From positions 806,001 through 870,000 of the forward strand of contig NC_092403.1 in NCBI RefSeq assembly GCF_009017415.1: DNA of 64,000 bases. The letters run 5' to 3'. The translations under genes and the position numbers were made by a program. The DNA comes from Aspergillus flavus (Eukaryota; Ascomycota; Eurotiomycetes; Eurotiales; Aspergillaceae). The notes beneath the pieces were generated by a model that was given only the letters and a program-made list of their open reading frames with translations, had not been told where the DNA came from and did not search any database. Shown here piece by piece: positions 21,398-32,072 of this stretch. How positions within the stretch are numbered: position 1 is the stretch's first letter; every line of letters begins with the position of its first letter.

Positions 21398-23091
21398 CGT
21401 TGTGAATTGATATTCTCACAATCAGCACCAATGTCCGGTATTGTTGTGTCCGTTTGCTTAGCTCCCTGCGCCACAAATATGTTTTCTTGATTTTCTTGGT
21501 TCTTGGTTGTGTTGTTCCTGAGTTTGAGGCTTTGCAGTGGACCTTCAAGCTCTAGGGATTCTTGAGATATGATGAACGTGGTAGGATGTGATCAAAATGG
21601 ACAGAAATAAGGTTTTTGTATGAAGAAGTAATAGAATCTAAAAAGATATGGGAGGATGGGAGGATGTAGATGAGGTCTGTGAGGGATTTCAGAAAAGCTT
21701 TTAAGCCTGAAAGTGGACCTTGGGGGGAGAAAGGAAGGAATAGAAGATCAAACATAAAAGATGAAGGGGAAAGTTTTTTCGCCCCCCAGCATAGGAGTAT
21801 TCACTTCAAATAAACAAAGGGAAATCAGCAGATCTATGTGAAGGGATAGTGGTTTGCTTAGGTGACTTACTTCAACCATATGGTGCCTTCTGTTACTCCT
21901 TACGTATGTAGTGATTCACTATGGCTGAAAAGCTATTCACCGAGGAACACATTGACCACAATTCAATCAAGTGAAAAAGGCCATGTCGGCCTATCCATCA
22001 AGTCTCATAATCATTATCAACATAGTGTGTGAATCAACGGGCCTTTTTTTAACCTCCTGCTATCCAAACAGTCAGGAATCTTGATAGCCATCCTCGCCTA
22101 TTGAGGTGTTTAGAGATCTGCAAAATGTGGTCAAAATAAGGGATATGGATCCTCTTGGAGTCACTTATGTATAATAATAAAGGGAAACTGGCCGACGCAG
22201 TGCATCTATTTCATTGTGCAGCGGACGAAAAGGGCTTCGATAGTCGGAATCGGAGTATTCCAGTATAGGAATAGGTTAGACGTAGCCACCTGATGTCCGT
22301 ATACTCTACTTCTGACAATGGGAATATCCGTACATAGGTCATATCGTGTATCAAACAAGTCACATGCTAAACCACCGACTATGCTCTCTATATGTTGTAG
22401 AACTTGGAGAGGGCAGAGCATATTATACATTAGCATTACCTGCTCCATCATTTCAATCCAAGTCTCTCCCCTAAAGGAAATTAAACGGCAGAACAACAAC
22501 GTGAAAATCTACAACGCTTTCGCAGTCAACGCCTTCCTTCTTCTAACACGAATCAACCACAGCGCGTCCCGGTGGTGCCGAATAGAGCGAAACTTTTTTG
22601 TCTCATCATGTTGGCAGTAGAACTTGGGGATCGTAGCCATAGTTATGGGCAGTCATAATTACAGTCTATGTCCTAAAGATATATTGTGTACCATTAATGA
22701 TAGTTATATTAATATTATTGTTTCATAATATCTATCCTTCTAATCTAGTTCTCTATTGTATAATCCTTGATCTTTGAAAGCGTTAAAGGTTGTCCAACAA
22801 GACAATCGAATAGTTAGGTCTATGTTCTATTGTGGGTGTCTATAAATAGGTAAAACTCTATTTTATGTACTGTAATAGGAAAAGTCCAAGATCAACGCGT
22901 CTCGCAAGCTGGTCTAAATGTAGTTAGTATGACCCACAATTTCCTCGCGGCCCAAACATCGGATTTACTGAAACTCCGACTTTTTTCCTGGCAAGAAGCA
23001 AATGTAGTCATCTTTTATCATTTAGAAACACAGATATATGTACATACATTTGGGAAACAAAACTAGGTAAGAAAATATTTAACAAGACATA
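21398..23091. other. AT-rich intergenic region, no gene seen
   Basis: 1.7 kb between the helicase relic and the SDR gene. Very AT-rich around 22640-22900. The lost 5' part of the helicase is not recognisable here. Confidence 0.55.
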
Positions 23092-24114
23092 TCAGGGCAA
23101 AGCATTGAACTTGCGTAATTCGGATTCGGTCCAGTCCCACAAACGTCTTCCCATGTCCTCGCTTCTGGCATACTGGTTATATGGCTTCAAGTGTCCCACA
23201 GGAATATAATAGCTTCCATTGACGAGGTCATGCTTTTTCGCACCAGCAGCGGCCCAAAGTTCATTATAGGCCCCCTGAGGGACCTGTGTCCCGAAAAGGC
23301 CCAGTGTCTTTGAGCCTAACGCAGCGAGGGCAGAACGATCACTCACCGAGCTATATAGATCCGTAAGAATAATCCCGGGATGGACGGAAACAGACGTAAT
23401 TGAAGGATATCGCCTTGCAAGCTCAGCTGCGAATAGAATATTTGCTGCCTTTGAGGCACCATATCGAGTATTAGTGTTCACCTTCTTCAACCGGTCCTGA
23501 TCCAGGATGGTCTCGAATGACGGAGCCAGATTATGTCCGATGGATGAGAGTGACACGACCCGCACATCTGAATTGGGCTCTTCTGCTGTCTTGAGTAATG
23601 TGGGCAGCAACAGCTTTGTGAGGAGAAAATGACCGGTATGGTTGGTACCCAGTTGGATCTCGTGGCCCATCTCGGTTTCTCCTGGCGGAAGCGACATTAC
23701 ACCAGCATTGAGTATCAAGATGTCGAGCCGTGATGATTCTGCATTGAATGTCTGTGCCGCAGTCTGAATTGATTTAATGGACATCAAGTCCAGAGGGAGC
23801 CAAGTGATCTCAACATTATTAGATAGCGATCCTTTTAGAGAGCTGATGGCCGCCTGTGCTTTCGTCTCCGACCGTGCAGCAAGATATATCCTTTGCGGTC
23901 GATGTTTGGCCAACTGCAGGATGGTTTCTTTGCCCAGTCCAGCATTTCCTACAGATTATTAGTATACCTTTTATTCCATCTAAGTGAAGAATGCCATACC
24001 TCCGGTCACCAACGCTACCTTTCCAGATAGATCCGGGATGTCTCGTTCAGGATTGAAGCTCACACCTCCAATATAATTGCAAGGATTCAGATTTGCTCCT
24101 ATGAATGCTGCCAT
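23092..24114 (-). CDS. Short-chain dehydrogenase/reductase (retinol-dehydrogenase-like)
   Basis: Exons 24114-24000 and 23948-23092 (51-nt intron) give 323 aa. The cofactor motif VTGGNAGLGK is formed across the splice junction. ILNAGVM is the NNAG motif, SLSSIG carries the catalytic Ser and YGASKAANI the YxxxK pair. Length and the C-terminal HPGIILTDLY segment match NADP-dependent fungal retinol-dehydrogenase-like SDRs. It is divergent to the C2H2 regulator gene, so joint control is possible. Confidence 0.9.
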
Positions 24115-25156
24115 GTCTCGAAGTACTCAGGTTTTGTGATAGTATTAAGTCTGTACTAAAGTTCGGATGGAAACGAAAACAGGCGTTGCCTCAACGTCGT
24201 ATTAGTGGTTTGAAATATTGTTGTAGATTTCTTCACGGACATCTCAACCTCCCACATCTTTTATATATTTAGGTGTGGCAAATGTTCTGTCCAGTTCTAG
24301 TTCTAACGGTGAAGATCTTGCGGGATTTCTCCATCAAGTGGACACAACAATTTTAAGCCGATCCAGCTACTACTTTAAATAAACTTCGAGATCATCATCC
24401 TTGCCCCAAATCATTGGCATGCTTTGCGAGTCGGGTGAATTGTTGACCCGGCCCACATTTTTCAGTGTCCTTTGACGGAGTAAGAAAGCTCCGCCGTACG
24501 CGGGCCGCGGCATGCCCCCACTCGCTCCTGAAACTCCTCTTCTCATTCTGTATCGTAGCAAGACTCACGATACCGCTGAGATCCAATGCTAGCAATGGCT
24601 GCGTCTATGTGGAGTGACGGTAGAAACAGATTTAAGCATGGCGCTTGTCACTGAGCGCTTCCTGGTGTGTGATGTGTCATAGCCCTACTATGCCTATTCT
24701 GGTAAATTCGAGCCGCAATATATATCACTTGCAATTCGCGGATTAAACTACTCACTCTCCACGATTCATAAATACTACTAGTCAAATCAATATTACCCTA
24801 GAAATCACAGGCAGTTGACTGCCTATATACATTTTTGAAAAATTAATCTGTTTTACCCCAAAAAATTGTGCTGCGTCCTACCGGTAACTTAGATATTCCG
24901 TGGACAATCTCCATCGCGGCATCACATATCAATCCACATAGATAACAACCGTGACTGATAAGAGATAAAAGACCCCCAAGACCTTATCAATCCCGATACG
25001 ACAGATATGCAAGTAGGCCAACAAATAGATAACCGGACAGTAGCCGATGCTTGGCCGTGCGGGGAAAGCGATACTAGTATGTGGGGATTTTCTCCGCCAG
25101 TACATCTCGACAACTGAAGCAGTCACGCTATAAGCAGAGCTCTATTGCTTTTTATA
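24115..25156. promoter_or_regulatory. Bidirectional promoter between SDR and C2H2 regulator
   Basis: 1.04 kb. The minus-strand ORFs at 24370-24595 and 24922-25126 look accidental. CTCCT-containing segments occur near 24524-24540, weakly resembling the motif found farther right. Confidence 0.4.
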
Positions 25157-27265
25157 ATGTCGGTTTCCCACGTCAACAGACGGATGCCGTCGTACCAACC
25201 GTATCAATGTCATGTCTGCCAAAGCCGCTTTACCCGACATGAGAACCTCAAGCGACATGCCAAGCTTCATTCCCGCTCACAGGAGGAGGCCTCGCTGTCC
25301 TGCGATTTTTGCCAGACGACTTTCTCACGGCCTGATCTGCGGCATCGACATATGAAGAGGAAGCATCCGGAGTATGAGCAGAGAAGGACTAACAAACGAT
25401 CGTTGCGTGAGCCGCTTGCGTCTAAGCAAGGGGGTGAGGGAAGCAGATCGCAGCGGCATGATGTGTATTTGTCTTCTGAATCGTCTCCTGATAGTCAGGA
25501 TGGGTTTCACCCGCAGAATTCCGGAGATGAGTGTGAGCTCGAGGTGGATGGTGGGTTCTGGAATACGCCGTTACCGCATGAGCAGCATGCACTTTTCCAT
25601 CGCCACGACAGAGAAAGCTCAACTATTCGAACTAGCGGGCCAGCGACAGCTGAAGGAAATAGAGACCAAGTAGTAACAGGTCCATCCACACAAGGGCCCT
25701 CATTAAATGGGTCGGATTGTATGGGCCGCATGGTCCAAGATGCGATAGAATTGGAAAGGAGCCTACTCTTGGGAACCTCGTTTCTTAAAGCGACCTATGA
25801 ACTTGACGACCAATTGCAATCCGCCATTATAACACAGCCTACTGCGTTTGATTCAACCCTCGCTGGCTGTGCATACAACCAAGGTAGTCCTGGCTTGTCT
25901 CCAACAAATGACCAGGGCGACTGGTTACCCTCACCCACCCAGATTACACAAGGCTGTGACCTATTCTTCAAACATGTTTCACATTTCCTCCCTTTTCTGC
26001 ACCAACCGACATTTGACGCCACACGTGTGCCTCTACACTTACTCCTCAGTATTCTTTCTCTCGGCTACCAACACGGGGAAGACCCAGAATGTGGAGATCA
26101 AACCGGCTCAGGCGCAAGCCTATCCACCCGCTGCTTTCACCAAGCTCGTGCTCTCACTGTTGCCGAGGAAAACAAGACAGACCAGCCAAGACAGAACACC
26201 ACCCTCATCCAATCATACCTACTCCTCCAAATATGCGCCATGATGTACCTCTGCGGCGAAGACTCAGCAAGAGGCCTCAAAATGCATTCAAACATGATAT
26301 CCCTCGCACGAGCAGGAGCCCTCATGAAACCAATGCCAACCGAATCCTCAACAACCGAAGACCTAGAAGCACTATGGCGAGAATTCATCAAGTCCGAATC
26401 CCACAAACGAACCTCCTTCGCTGTGCACCAGATCGACGCCCTCTGGTACCAATTCCTCTCCATCCCCCGCTCCATCTCCCATCTAGAAGTCAAGCACGAC
26501 CTCCCCTGCCCGGAAGCCCAATGGACAGCCCCCTCCGCCGCAGAATGGGCACATCGACACCTTGTCGCCAGGAACCCCGGACCGGCAGTCCCGTACCCAG
26601 ACGCAGTCCGCCGGTTTCTCTCTTCCGACGCCAGCCCAGACACCATCCCCACATTCGACCCCTACGGCGCCATTAACATCGCACAATTTCTCATCTCCAG
26701 CGCAAGAGAAGTATCAGGCTGGTCCACCATGACGGGAATGCTGAGCATGGACCGACTCGACGCTCTCCGATCATCACTAATTGCCCTGGGTCCCTTTATC
26801 CGTCCGCAACCCGAGACCCCAAGGGCAATGCACGCGACGGCAACATGGGAGACAGCCATGATCGAGCTTCATCTCTGGTCACCAGCTCATACAGGCGGTA
26901 TCGTGGCTTCGAGTCTCAATGCTGTGGTCACCCAATCGACTTCTCTTGCGCCTTCTTATGAGTTCCTCTGGGAGGCCGATACGGCGAAGGCTATTCAGCC
27001 ACATGTTGATTGGTTCTTGCGGTATTTGGATACGACGCTGGAACCGGATATGGAGGCGCCTTGGGTGGCGGTGTATGCGTATAAGGCGTTTTTGATTGCT
27101 TGGCAGCTTGTACGGGGAGGTATTCCGAATGCGATGCTTGTTGCTGGAATCGCGGATGGGGATGTGGAGGGGGCGCTGGGGTGGGCGAGGAAAGTCTTTA
27201 GGAGGAGGCAGAGATGGCAGCTTGGGAGGCTTATATTGACTTGTTTGGATGGGTTGGGGGATTGA
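25157..27265 (+). CDS. C2H2 zinc-finger transcription factor with fungal-specific regulatory domain
   Basis: Single exon, 702 aa from the ATG before SVSHVN (a later Met precedes PSYQPYQC). Two adjacent C2H2 fingers: CHVCQSRFTRHENLKRHAKLH and CDFCQTTFSRPDLRHRHMKRKH (residues ~18-70), then a basic tail (KRKHPEYEQRRTNKR) as nuclear signal. After a low-complexity linker, residues ~250-560 resemble the fungal-specific transcription factor domain (LFFKHVSHFLPFLHQPTF, then ILSLGYQHGED). By the C2H2 recognition code, finger 1 (Arg -1, Asn 3, Arg 6) favours GAG and finger 2 (Arg -1, Arg 6) GNG. That matches the GAGGAG motif found in the promoters to its right. Likely local regulator, by inference. Confidence 0.9.
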   Translation: MSVSHVNRRMPSYQPYQCHVCQSRFTRHENLKRHAKLHSRSQEEASLSCDFCQTTFSRPDLRHRHMKRKHPEYEQRRTNKRSLREPLASKQGGEGSRSQRHDVYLSSESSPDSQDGFHPQNSGDECELEVDGGFWNTPLPHEQHALFHRHDRESSTIRTSGPATAEGNRDQVVTGPSTQGPSLNGSDCMGRMVQDAIELERSLLLGTSFLKATYELDDQLQSAIITQPTAFDSTLAGCAYNQGSPGLSPTNDQGDWLPSPTQITQGCDLFFKHVSHFLPFLHQPTFDATRVPLHLLLSILSLGYQHGEDPECGDQTGSGASLSTRCFHQARALTVAEENKTDQPRQNTTLIQSYLLLQICAMMYLCGEDSARGLKMHSNMISLARAGALMKPMPTESSTTEDLEALWREFIKSESHKRTSFAVHQIDALWYQFLSIPRSISHLEVKHDLPCPEAQWTAPSAAEWAHRHLVARNPGPAVPYPDAVRRFLSSDASPDTIPTFDPYGAINIAQFLISSAREVSGWSTMTGMLSMDRLDALRSSLIALGPFIRPQPETPRAMHATATWETAMIELHLWSPAHTGGIVASSLNAVVTQSTSLAPSYEFLWEADTAKAIQPHVDWFLRYLDTTLEPDMEAPWVAVYAYKAFLIAWQLVRGGIPNAMLVAGIADGDVEGALGWARKVFRRRQRWQLGRLILTCLDGLGD

Positions 27266-27439
27266 TGTGGTTTACTCTTGTATTCTTTCTTTATTGTTGA
27301 GGCTACGTAGGGTTACTATTGTAGGTACTGTCATTATTAGTATATCATGACTTATATTCCGATTGTGCTATAAGAATCCATTAATGGTACTAGACTTGCC
27401 ACCGAAAGAGTTTCCATAGATTATGAACATTACAGCAAA

Positions 27440-28966
27440 TCAATACATTTCATAACGCCAATTAAGCTGCACCATCTCCTCCGTAACACCGCCACGAACA
27501 ACCTTCGCAATCTCCTCCGGATCACCCGAATCCAACCGTTTATTCTCCCGCAAGACCAACCACCTGTAAACCGTCATGGTGACTGCCAGCAAAACAGCAC
27601 TCGCCATCAACGTCCCGAAAGCAGCATAGAAATGCGGCGGCTCGTAGTATAGATACGACGCCCAGATATTAGACGTTCCGCCGATAGCATTCACCAGAGC
27701 AGAAGCAGCAGCACGCTTGGACACTGGCCGTGCCAGGTGCAGATTGATAGTCTTGTAGAGAAGGAGTTGGGGGCCGACTGACGCAAAGGGTAAAATGACC
27801 ATGGAGAAGTAGCGGGCACCCACATTGAGTGTTGCCATGGGGATAATGTACATGACAATTGCGATGGCGACGCAGAGTTGGATGATTGGGTACACGGTGT
27901 TCTTGCGGTCGGAATAGTACATGAGGACGTAGTAGACTGCACCGGCGAGGATGTAGGGCGGTGCTGTGAGGAGCAGACTGACGGTGTTGTTGAAGTTCAG
28001 GGACGCGACGAGAGTGGGAAAGTAATTGGCGATAGAGCCTTGTGTTTGGGAGAGCATGTTTGCGAAGATGAGGAGCAGTAGTTTGGGGTCTGAGAGGGCT
28101 TTCGTGAAGCCACGTAGTACACTTTCGTTCTCTGTGCCTTCTGCAGCGCCGGCCTCTGACTCGATACGCCATACGGCGAGGTCACGTTCAATCTGGGATA
28201 GGATGCGGCTGTTGTGTGGGAATTCGGGCATGATGCAAGCACATACCACCCCGATGCCGACTGTTGCGCTGCCCTCGATGATGAAGAGCCATTCCCAGCC
28301 GGCGATGTTGTGCGCACCATCGAGCTGGAGGATGGCTGCTGCGAACAGCCCGCCGAAGGCATTGCCCACTTGCTGTGCGATGTAGAGACCTGCAATCCTC
28401 TTCCCGAGTTCCTTCTTCGTGTACCAGGCAGAGAGGTAGTAGATGGCGCCGGGGAAGAAGACTGCCTCGGCCACTCCAAGAATAGCTCGTACAGCAAGCA
28501 GCTGACCGTACGTCTTGACGGCTGCTGTTGCCGCGGATATGCAGCCCCAGATCACGACAGCAACACAGATGTACATCCCCGGCCGGGAGATCTTGGTTAT
28601 GATGAGGTTGCTCGGAATCTGGAAGGGCAAGTAGCCGACGAAGAGGATGGAAACTGCAGTGGCGAACTGTTGGGTGGTCATGTTTAGGTCTTCCATGATC
28701 CCCTGTAGCTTGGCTGCGGCTAGATTCTGACGGTCGACATAGTTCAAAATGTAGAGGATCCCAATGGTGGGAAGTACAAGGAAGTCAACCTTTCGGACAA
28801 TTTTCTTGTTGAGGGTATTGAGTTCATCCTCACTGAGGTTGCGAAGGCTCTCTGGCATCCGGCGATATGCTGCGTCATGGATATCGACTTGCCCTTCTGC
28901 AGCGGAGATATTGTCATCGCTATGAACCGACAGAGGCCCTTTTTTGGTGTCCATGGCTGTAGCCAT
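27440..28966 (-). CDS. MFS transporter, anion:cation symporter (Dal5/ACS-like) family
   Basis: Single exon, 508 aa starting MATAMDTKKG; the ORF upstream of it opens with TTG, not ATG. About 12 hydrophobic segments, beginning with VLPTIGILYILNYVDRQNLAAAKL. The NYVDRxNL segment is the hallmark of the ACS family (allantoate, nicotinate, pantothenate and related organic anions). GVAEAVFFPGAIYYLSAWY and the central loop RDLAVWRIESE fit. It should sit in the plasma membrane importing an organic acid or amide. It is convergent with the regulator gene (174 nt gap) and divergent to the HpaI-type aldolase, suggesting uptake of the aldolase pathway substrate. Confidence 0.92.
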   Translation of the reverse strand: MATAMDTKKGPLSVHSDDNISAAEGQVDIHDAAYRRMPESLRNLSEDELNTLNKKIVRKVDFLVLPTIGILYILNYVDRQNLAAAKLQGIMEDLNMTTQQFATAVSILFVGYLPFQIPSNLIITKISRPGMYICVAVVIWGCISAATAAVKTYGQLLAVRAILGVAEAVFFPGAIYYLSAWYTKKELGKRIAGLYIAQQVGNAFGGLFAAAILQLDGAHNIAGWEWLFIIEGSATVGIGVVCACIMPEFPHNSRILSQIERDLAVWRIESEAGAAEGTENESVLRGFTKALSDPKLLLLIFANMLSQTQGSIANYFPTLVASLNFNNTVSLLLTAPPYILAGAVYYVLMYYSDRKNTVYPIIQLCVAIAIVMYIIPMATLNVGARYFSMVILPFASVGPQLLLYKTINLHLARPVSKRAAASALVNAIGGTSNIWASYLYYEPPHFYAAFGTLMASAVLLAVTMTVYRWLVLRENKRLDSGDPEEIAKVVRGGVTEEMVQLNWRYEMY

Positions 28967-29547
28967 CGGTTCAATGGATATCAAGGTCAAGAAGTCTGTT
29001 TTGCTCAACAACCACAGATTCTGATGTTTTGGACGGGTTGCAGGCAGCCTGTCTCTGTTTGAGTGAGAATAAATTCCAGACGAGGGCTCCTCCCAAGGCT
29101 CGCCTCCATAATAAAGGCTTCAGGAACGGTTGTTATCAGTGTGCTTTGGTCAAGGCAATCCAGCGGCTATTGAACAGGACGGGTGTTCAAGTATCTGTGA
29201 GTCAATGATTCGCGGACGGATCGATAGTGGGGCAGCATAGATAAAGAGAGAGGCGAATAGCACCACAGATATCGGTCCAATTGGAAATCTTGCCTAGACA
29301 ATTAGACGTTTGGTTGAAATCCGGGGTACATCAAGCCGAGTGGGTCTTATCGGGAGGAGTGAAAAAAGAGGCAATTGAGGAGCTCCTCCCATTCATCCGC
29401 CGTCGGAGATGAGCCGAGCACATACTTCAGTGGAAGCAATTCTTGATACCACAAGGACAGAGAAGAGAGCACTTATTAAAGACACATTGTCACCAGCTAC
29501 CATTCCCATTATCACTATCATCAACACTTCCGCACAGACACAGCAAA
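28967..29547. promoter_or_regulatory. Bidirectional promoter between MFS transporter and HpaI-type aldolase
   Basis: 581 nt. Contains GCTCCTCCC at 29087-29095, GGGAGGAG at 29352-29359 and the palindromic GAGGAGCTCCTCCC at 29377-29390. The same palindrome recurs in the RidA/2OG oxygenase intergenic region. Confidence 0.6.
29377..29390. promoter_or_regulatory. Palindromic GAGGAGCTCCTC site, copy 1
   Basis: Perfect 12-bp palindrome at 29377-29388 extended by CC, ~160 nt upstream of the aldolase start. Shared with 31703-31718. Confidence 0.55.
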
Positions 29548-30363
29548 ATGCCGGCCCCAACAAAGACCTACCCCACTCCTCAGACGACAGAGATCGTGAA
29601 CTCTCGTCTGAGGCTCCTGAACAAAATCAGAGCGGGAGAATACCCATTGATGACATTCATGGCCATTCCCTCAGTCCGCATGGCCCAGATCGTTGCATTG
29701 ACAGGTGTCGACGGTATCATCATCGACTGCGAGCACGGCCACATTAGCGACGACTCCATGCACAACTCCGTCTCTGCCATTTCGGCGCTGGGAGTATCGC
29801 CCATTATTCGCATTCGCGGCCCTGCCCACGACATTATAAAGCGCGCTCTAGACACAGGTGCCCACGGCATCATGGTCCCACAGATCAACAACGCCGAAGA
29901 AGCACAACAGATCGTCGCCTCCTCCAAGTTCCCTCCACAGGGTGTTCGTGGCCAAGGTTCAGCCTTCCCGGCTATCGGCCATGGTCTCACCACCCCGGAA
30001 TATATGATCTCCGCCAACGAGACAATCTTGACTATGATCCAAATAGAGACGCGCGAGGGTGTCGAGAACGTCGATGCCATCTGCGCTGTGCCCGGAGTGG
30101 ACCTCGTCTTCATTGGTCCTAATGATCTTGCGCAGTCACTTCTTGGATATGTGCCTGCCCGTGGAGATGAGCCGGAGTTTGTCGCTGCTGTCGATAAGAT
30201 TATTGCGGCGGCGCGGAAGCATGGAAAGTGGGCTGGCCGGATGGTAAATAATGGTACCATGGCCAAGGAGGCCAGAGAGAGATATGACACGGTCGCGATT
30301 ACTGGTGATACTAAGGCGATTCAGAATTGGTATATTGCGGAGTTTGAGGTTGCTCGGTCGTGA
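29548..30363 (+). CDS. HpcH/HpaI-family (class II, metal-dependent) aldolase
   Basis: Single exon, 271 aa from MPAPTK; the in-frame upstream part is not family-like. The phosphoenolpyruvate/pyruvate TIM barrel is intact. IIIDCEHGH carries the catalytic His after Glu, IIRIRG the substrate-binding Arg, MIQIETREGVEN the metal-binding Glu and VDLVFIGPNDLAQSLG the metal-binding Asp. The family cleaves 4-hydroxy-2-oxo acids to pyruvate (or an oxo acid) plus an aldehyde, or runs the reverse. With the importer and regulator next door, degradation of an imported acid is the natural reading. The true substrate is unknown. Confidence 0.92.
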   Translation: MPAPTKTYPTPQTTEIVNSRLRLLNKIRAGEYPLMTFMAIPSVRMAQIVALTGVDGIIIDCEHGHISDDSMHNSVSAISALGVSPIIRIRGPAHDIIKRALDTGAHGIMVPQINNAEEAQQIVASSKFPPQGVRGQGSAFPAIGHGLTTPEYMISANETILTMIQIETREGVENVDAICAVPGVDLVFIGPNDLAQSLLGYVPARGDEPEFVAAVDKIIAAARKHGKWAGRMVNNGTMAKEARERYDTVAITGDTKAIQNWYIAEFEVARS

Positions 30364-30991
30364 GAGACTGGATAGTGCATTGGTATCTATAATTGTTCAG
30401 GGCTTATAGACTAGATAGCGAATCTAACATTATACCCACACCCATTTTTGCTCCATAATATTGCCCTAGGGCGAAAATCAGTCTCTTTTCGTACGTATTA
30501 TGCGTTCAATATCAGATTCTCCTTTGTCGCACATAGGTACTTAAGATAATGATAAACGATACTCGCAGTTATCATGCCAAGTTGTTGTTCAGCTATCTCC
30601 TTCCTTCGGCCACTCTCCGCAGGACATCTTCCCTTGGGGACAGGAGCCTAACACCACCTCAAAACAATGATATTGAGGATCACAACAACGGTAAATTTGT
30701 CATTTCTATATGCTATAAGCATGCGTGTACTTTACTGTGTGATAACTATGGACCATAGATATACTTGTTCGAAACATTACTGCGACGGCCATCAGCCAAA
30801 TTCAGTTCATTTTCTATCATCTAGGTTTTATTCCGTATGTTCAGCTAAACTAAATATCCTCGTACTTCCTATAAGAGCAATAAGGAAATGAGACACTTAA
30901 GAAACATCATGCTAAAGAGATGACCAACAGGAAAAGATTAATTTAAATAATTTCATTATGTTTTCTATCGAAACCCTCTATATAAACTGTC
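30364..30991. other. Convergent intergenic region, no gene seen
   Basis: 628 nt of 3' flanks. Small ORFs at 30549-30891 lack features. Confidence 0.6.
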
Positions 30992-31479
30992 TCAAACCTG
31001 CGCAATGCATTCAATCTCAATAACTGTTCCATCACCCGGAGGCAACGCCTGGAGACACGAGCGAGATGGCATCGGCTTGGGTAGGAAATCGATGTACACC
31101 TCATTCATTGCAGCAAAGTCCTTCATATCGGCGAGATAGACATTGTACTTGACCACCTGTTCAAGGGAGGATCCAGAAAGCTCGAGGACTTCTTTAAGAT
31201 TCTGTAAAACGGTTCTCTGTAAGGAATCATGGAGAAGTTAGTTATCTGATACAAGTAATAGATGTCATTTGTACAGTAAAAACCTACCGTTGCTTGTTTA
31301 ATCTCGCCGGTGGCTGTTTGGCCTGCGCAGAAGACGAGACCAGGGACTTTGACCGCGGGGCCTGTGAGACACCAGCTTGATTAGTAAACAGCATATTATT
31401 TTGCCAAGATGATAGAATACCACTTACAGTTATGAGGTTTGGGAGGGAACTTTTCGCTGGAGATGAGTTGACGGGACAT
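30992..31479 (-). pseudogene. RidA/YjgF-family enamine/imine deaminase, apparent 1-nt frameshift in exon 1
   Basis: Exons 31479-31429, 31361-31288 and 31216-30992 with good GT-AG introns (67 and 71 nt). Exons 2 and 3 read as a clean RidA domain: VPGLVFCAGQTATGEIKQAT, VVKYNVYLADMKDF, MPSRSCLQALPPG (substrate Arg) and the end IEIECIAQV. Exon 1 starts MSRQLISSEKFPP, as in relatives, but the three exons sum to 350 nt, one short of a multiple of three. The frame is lost near 31441, where one base appears missing. This could be a sequencing error, an unusual splice, or a real loss. RidA proteins hydrolyse reactive enamines/imines arising from PLP enzymes. Confidence 0.65.
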
Positions 31480-32072
31480 GTTTGCTGAGGATCACGGATA
31501 AGGAGAAACTGAGATTGTGTGTGGGATAATGAAAAGTGAATGTATAGGTAATTGTGTTATGACTTCTGAGATGCAATGATAGAGAAGTCAATGGTGCAAA
31601 GCGTGGTTTTAAATTTTATATCGTCTTCTCCTCTCACTCTCCATCGCGATAACACCGAGTGGATATTCCGCCGAAGCTCCTCCAGCTCCTCCAGCCCTAG
31701 TTGGGAGGAGCTCCTCCCGCAGCACGCCCCACAGCCTTGGCAACAGTCTAGTAAATTAACTTCGGAGAGGAGCTCGATAAGGTGGAGGACCGAGCTTATC
31801 GGATATGGAACTATCGGAATTGTTGCAAGCAGCACATGTTCTATGAATGATGCTGGTGGAGGCACTGCACAAGCCCATAGCGGGTCAGCCAAGACCCATG
31901 CCTGCGCTCCTCCTAGGGGTCGCCTTATGCACATTGTATGACTTCAAGTATTACATGCAGACCTCGCTTATCATATACCACTCAAGGCATTATAAAACCT
32001 CAATCGAAAGGCCTCATTAGCCACTCTATCCAACATCAATCACCACACAAATATCATTACACATACCAAGTC
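31480..32072. promoter_or_regulatory. Bidirectional promoter between RidA-like and 2OG oxygenase genes, rich in CTCCTCC sites
   Basis: 593 nt. Holds tandem AGCTCCTCC at 31675-31683 and 31684-31692, the 16-bp palindrome at 31703-31718, GAGGAGCTC at 31767-31775 and GCTCCTCCT near 31906-31914. Confidence 0.6.
31703..31718. promoter_or_regulatory. Palindromic GGGAGGAGCTCCTCCC site, copy 2
   Basis: Perfect 16-bp inverted repeat. Its 14-nt core GAGGAGCTCCTCCC is identical to copy 1 at 29377. Candidate operator for the nearby C2H2 regulator. Confidence 0.6.

Noticed and set aside
24370..24595. Overlapping 63- and 66-codon ORFs in the SDR/regulator intergenic region
   Set aside because: Two frames of the same stretch with no splice partners or motifs.
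25145..25156. Extended start of the C2H2 regulator
   Set aside because: The first codon is TTG; the ATG at 25157 is used.
26089..26676. 195-codon Pro/Arg-rich plus-strand ORF
   Set aside because: Alternate frame of the C2H2 regulator; low-complexity composition typical of a shadow ORF. The antisense ORF at 26137-26652 is rejected for the same reason.
29580..30290. 236-codon minus-strand ORF
   Set aside because: Lies entirely antisense to the HpaI-type aldolase, whose catalytic motifs are intact; Ser/Met-rich with no family similarity.
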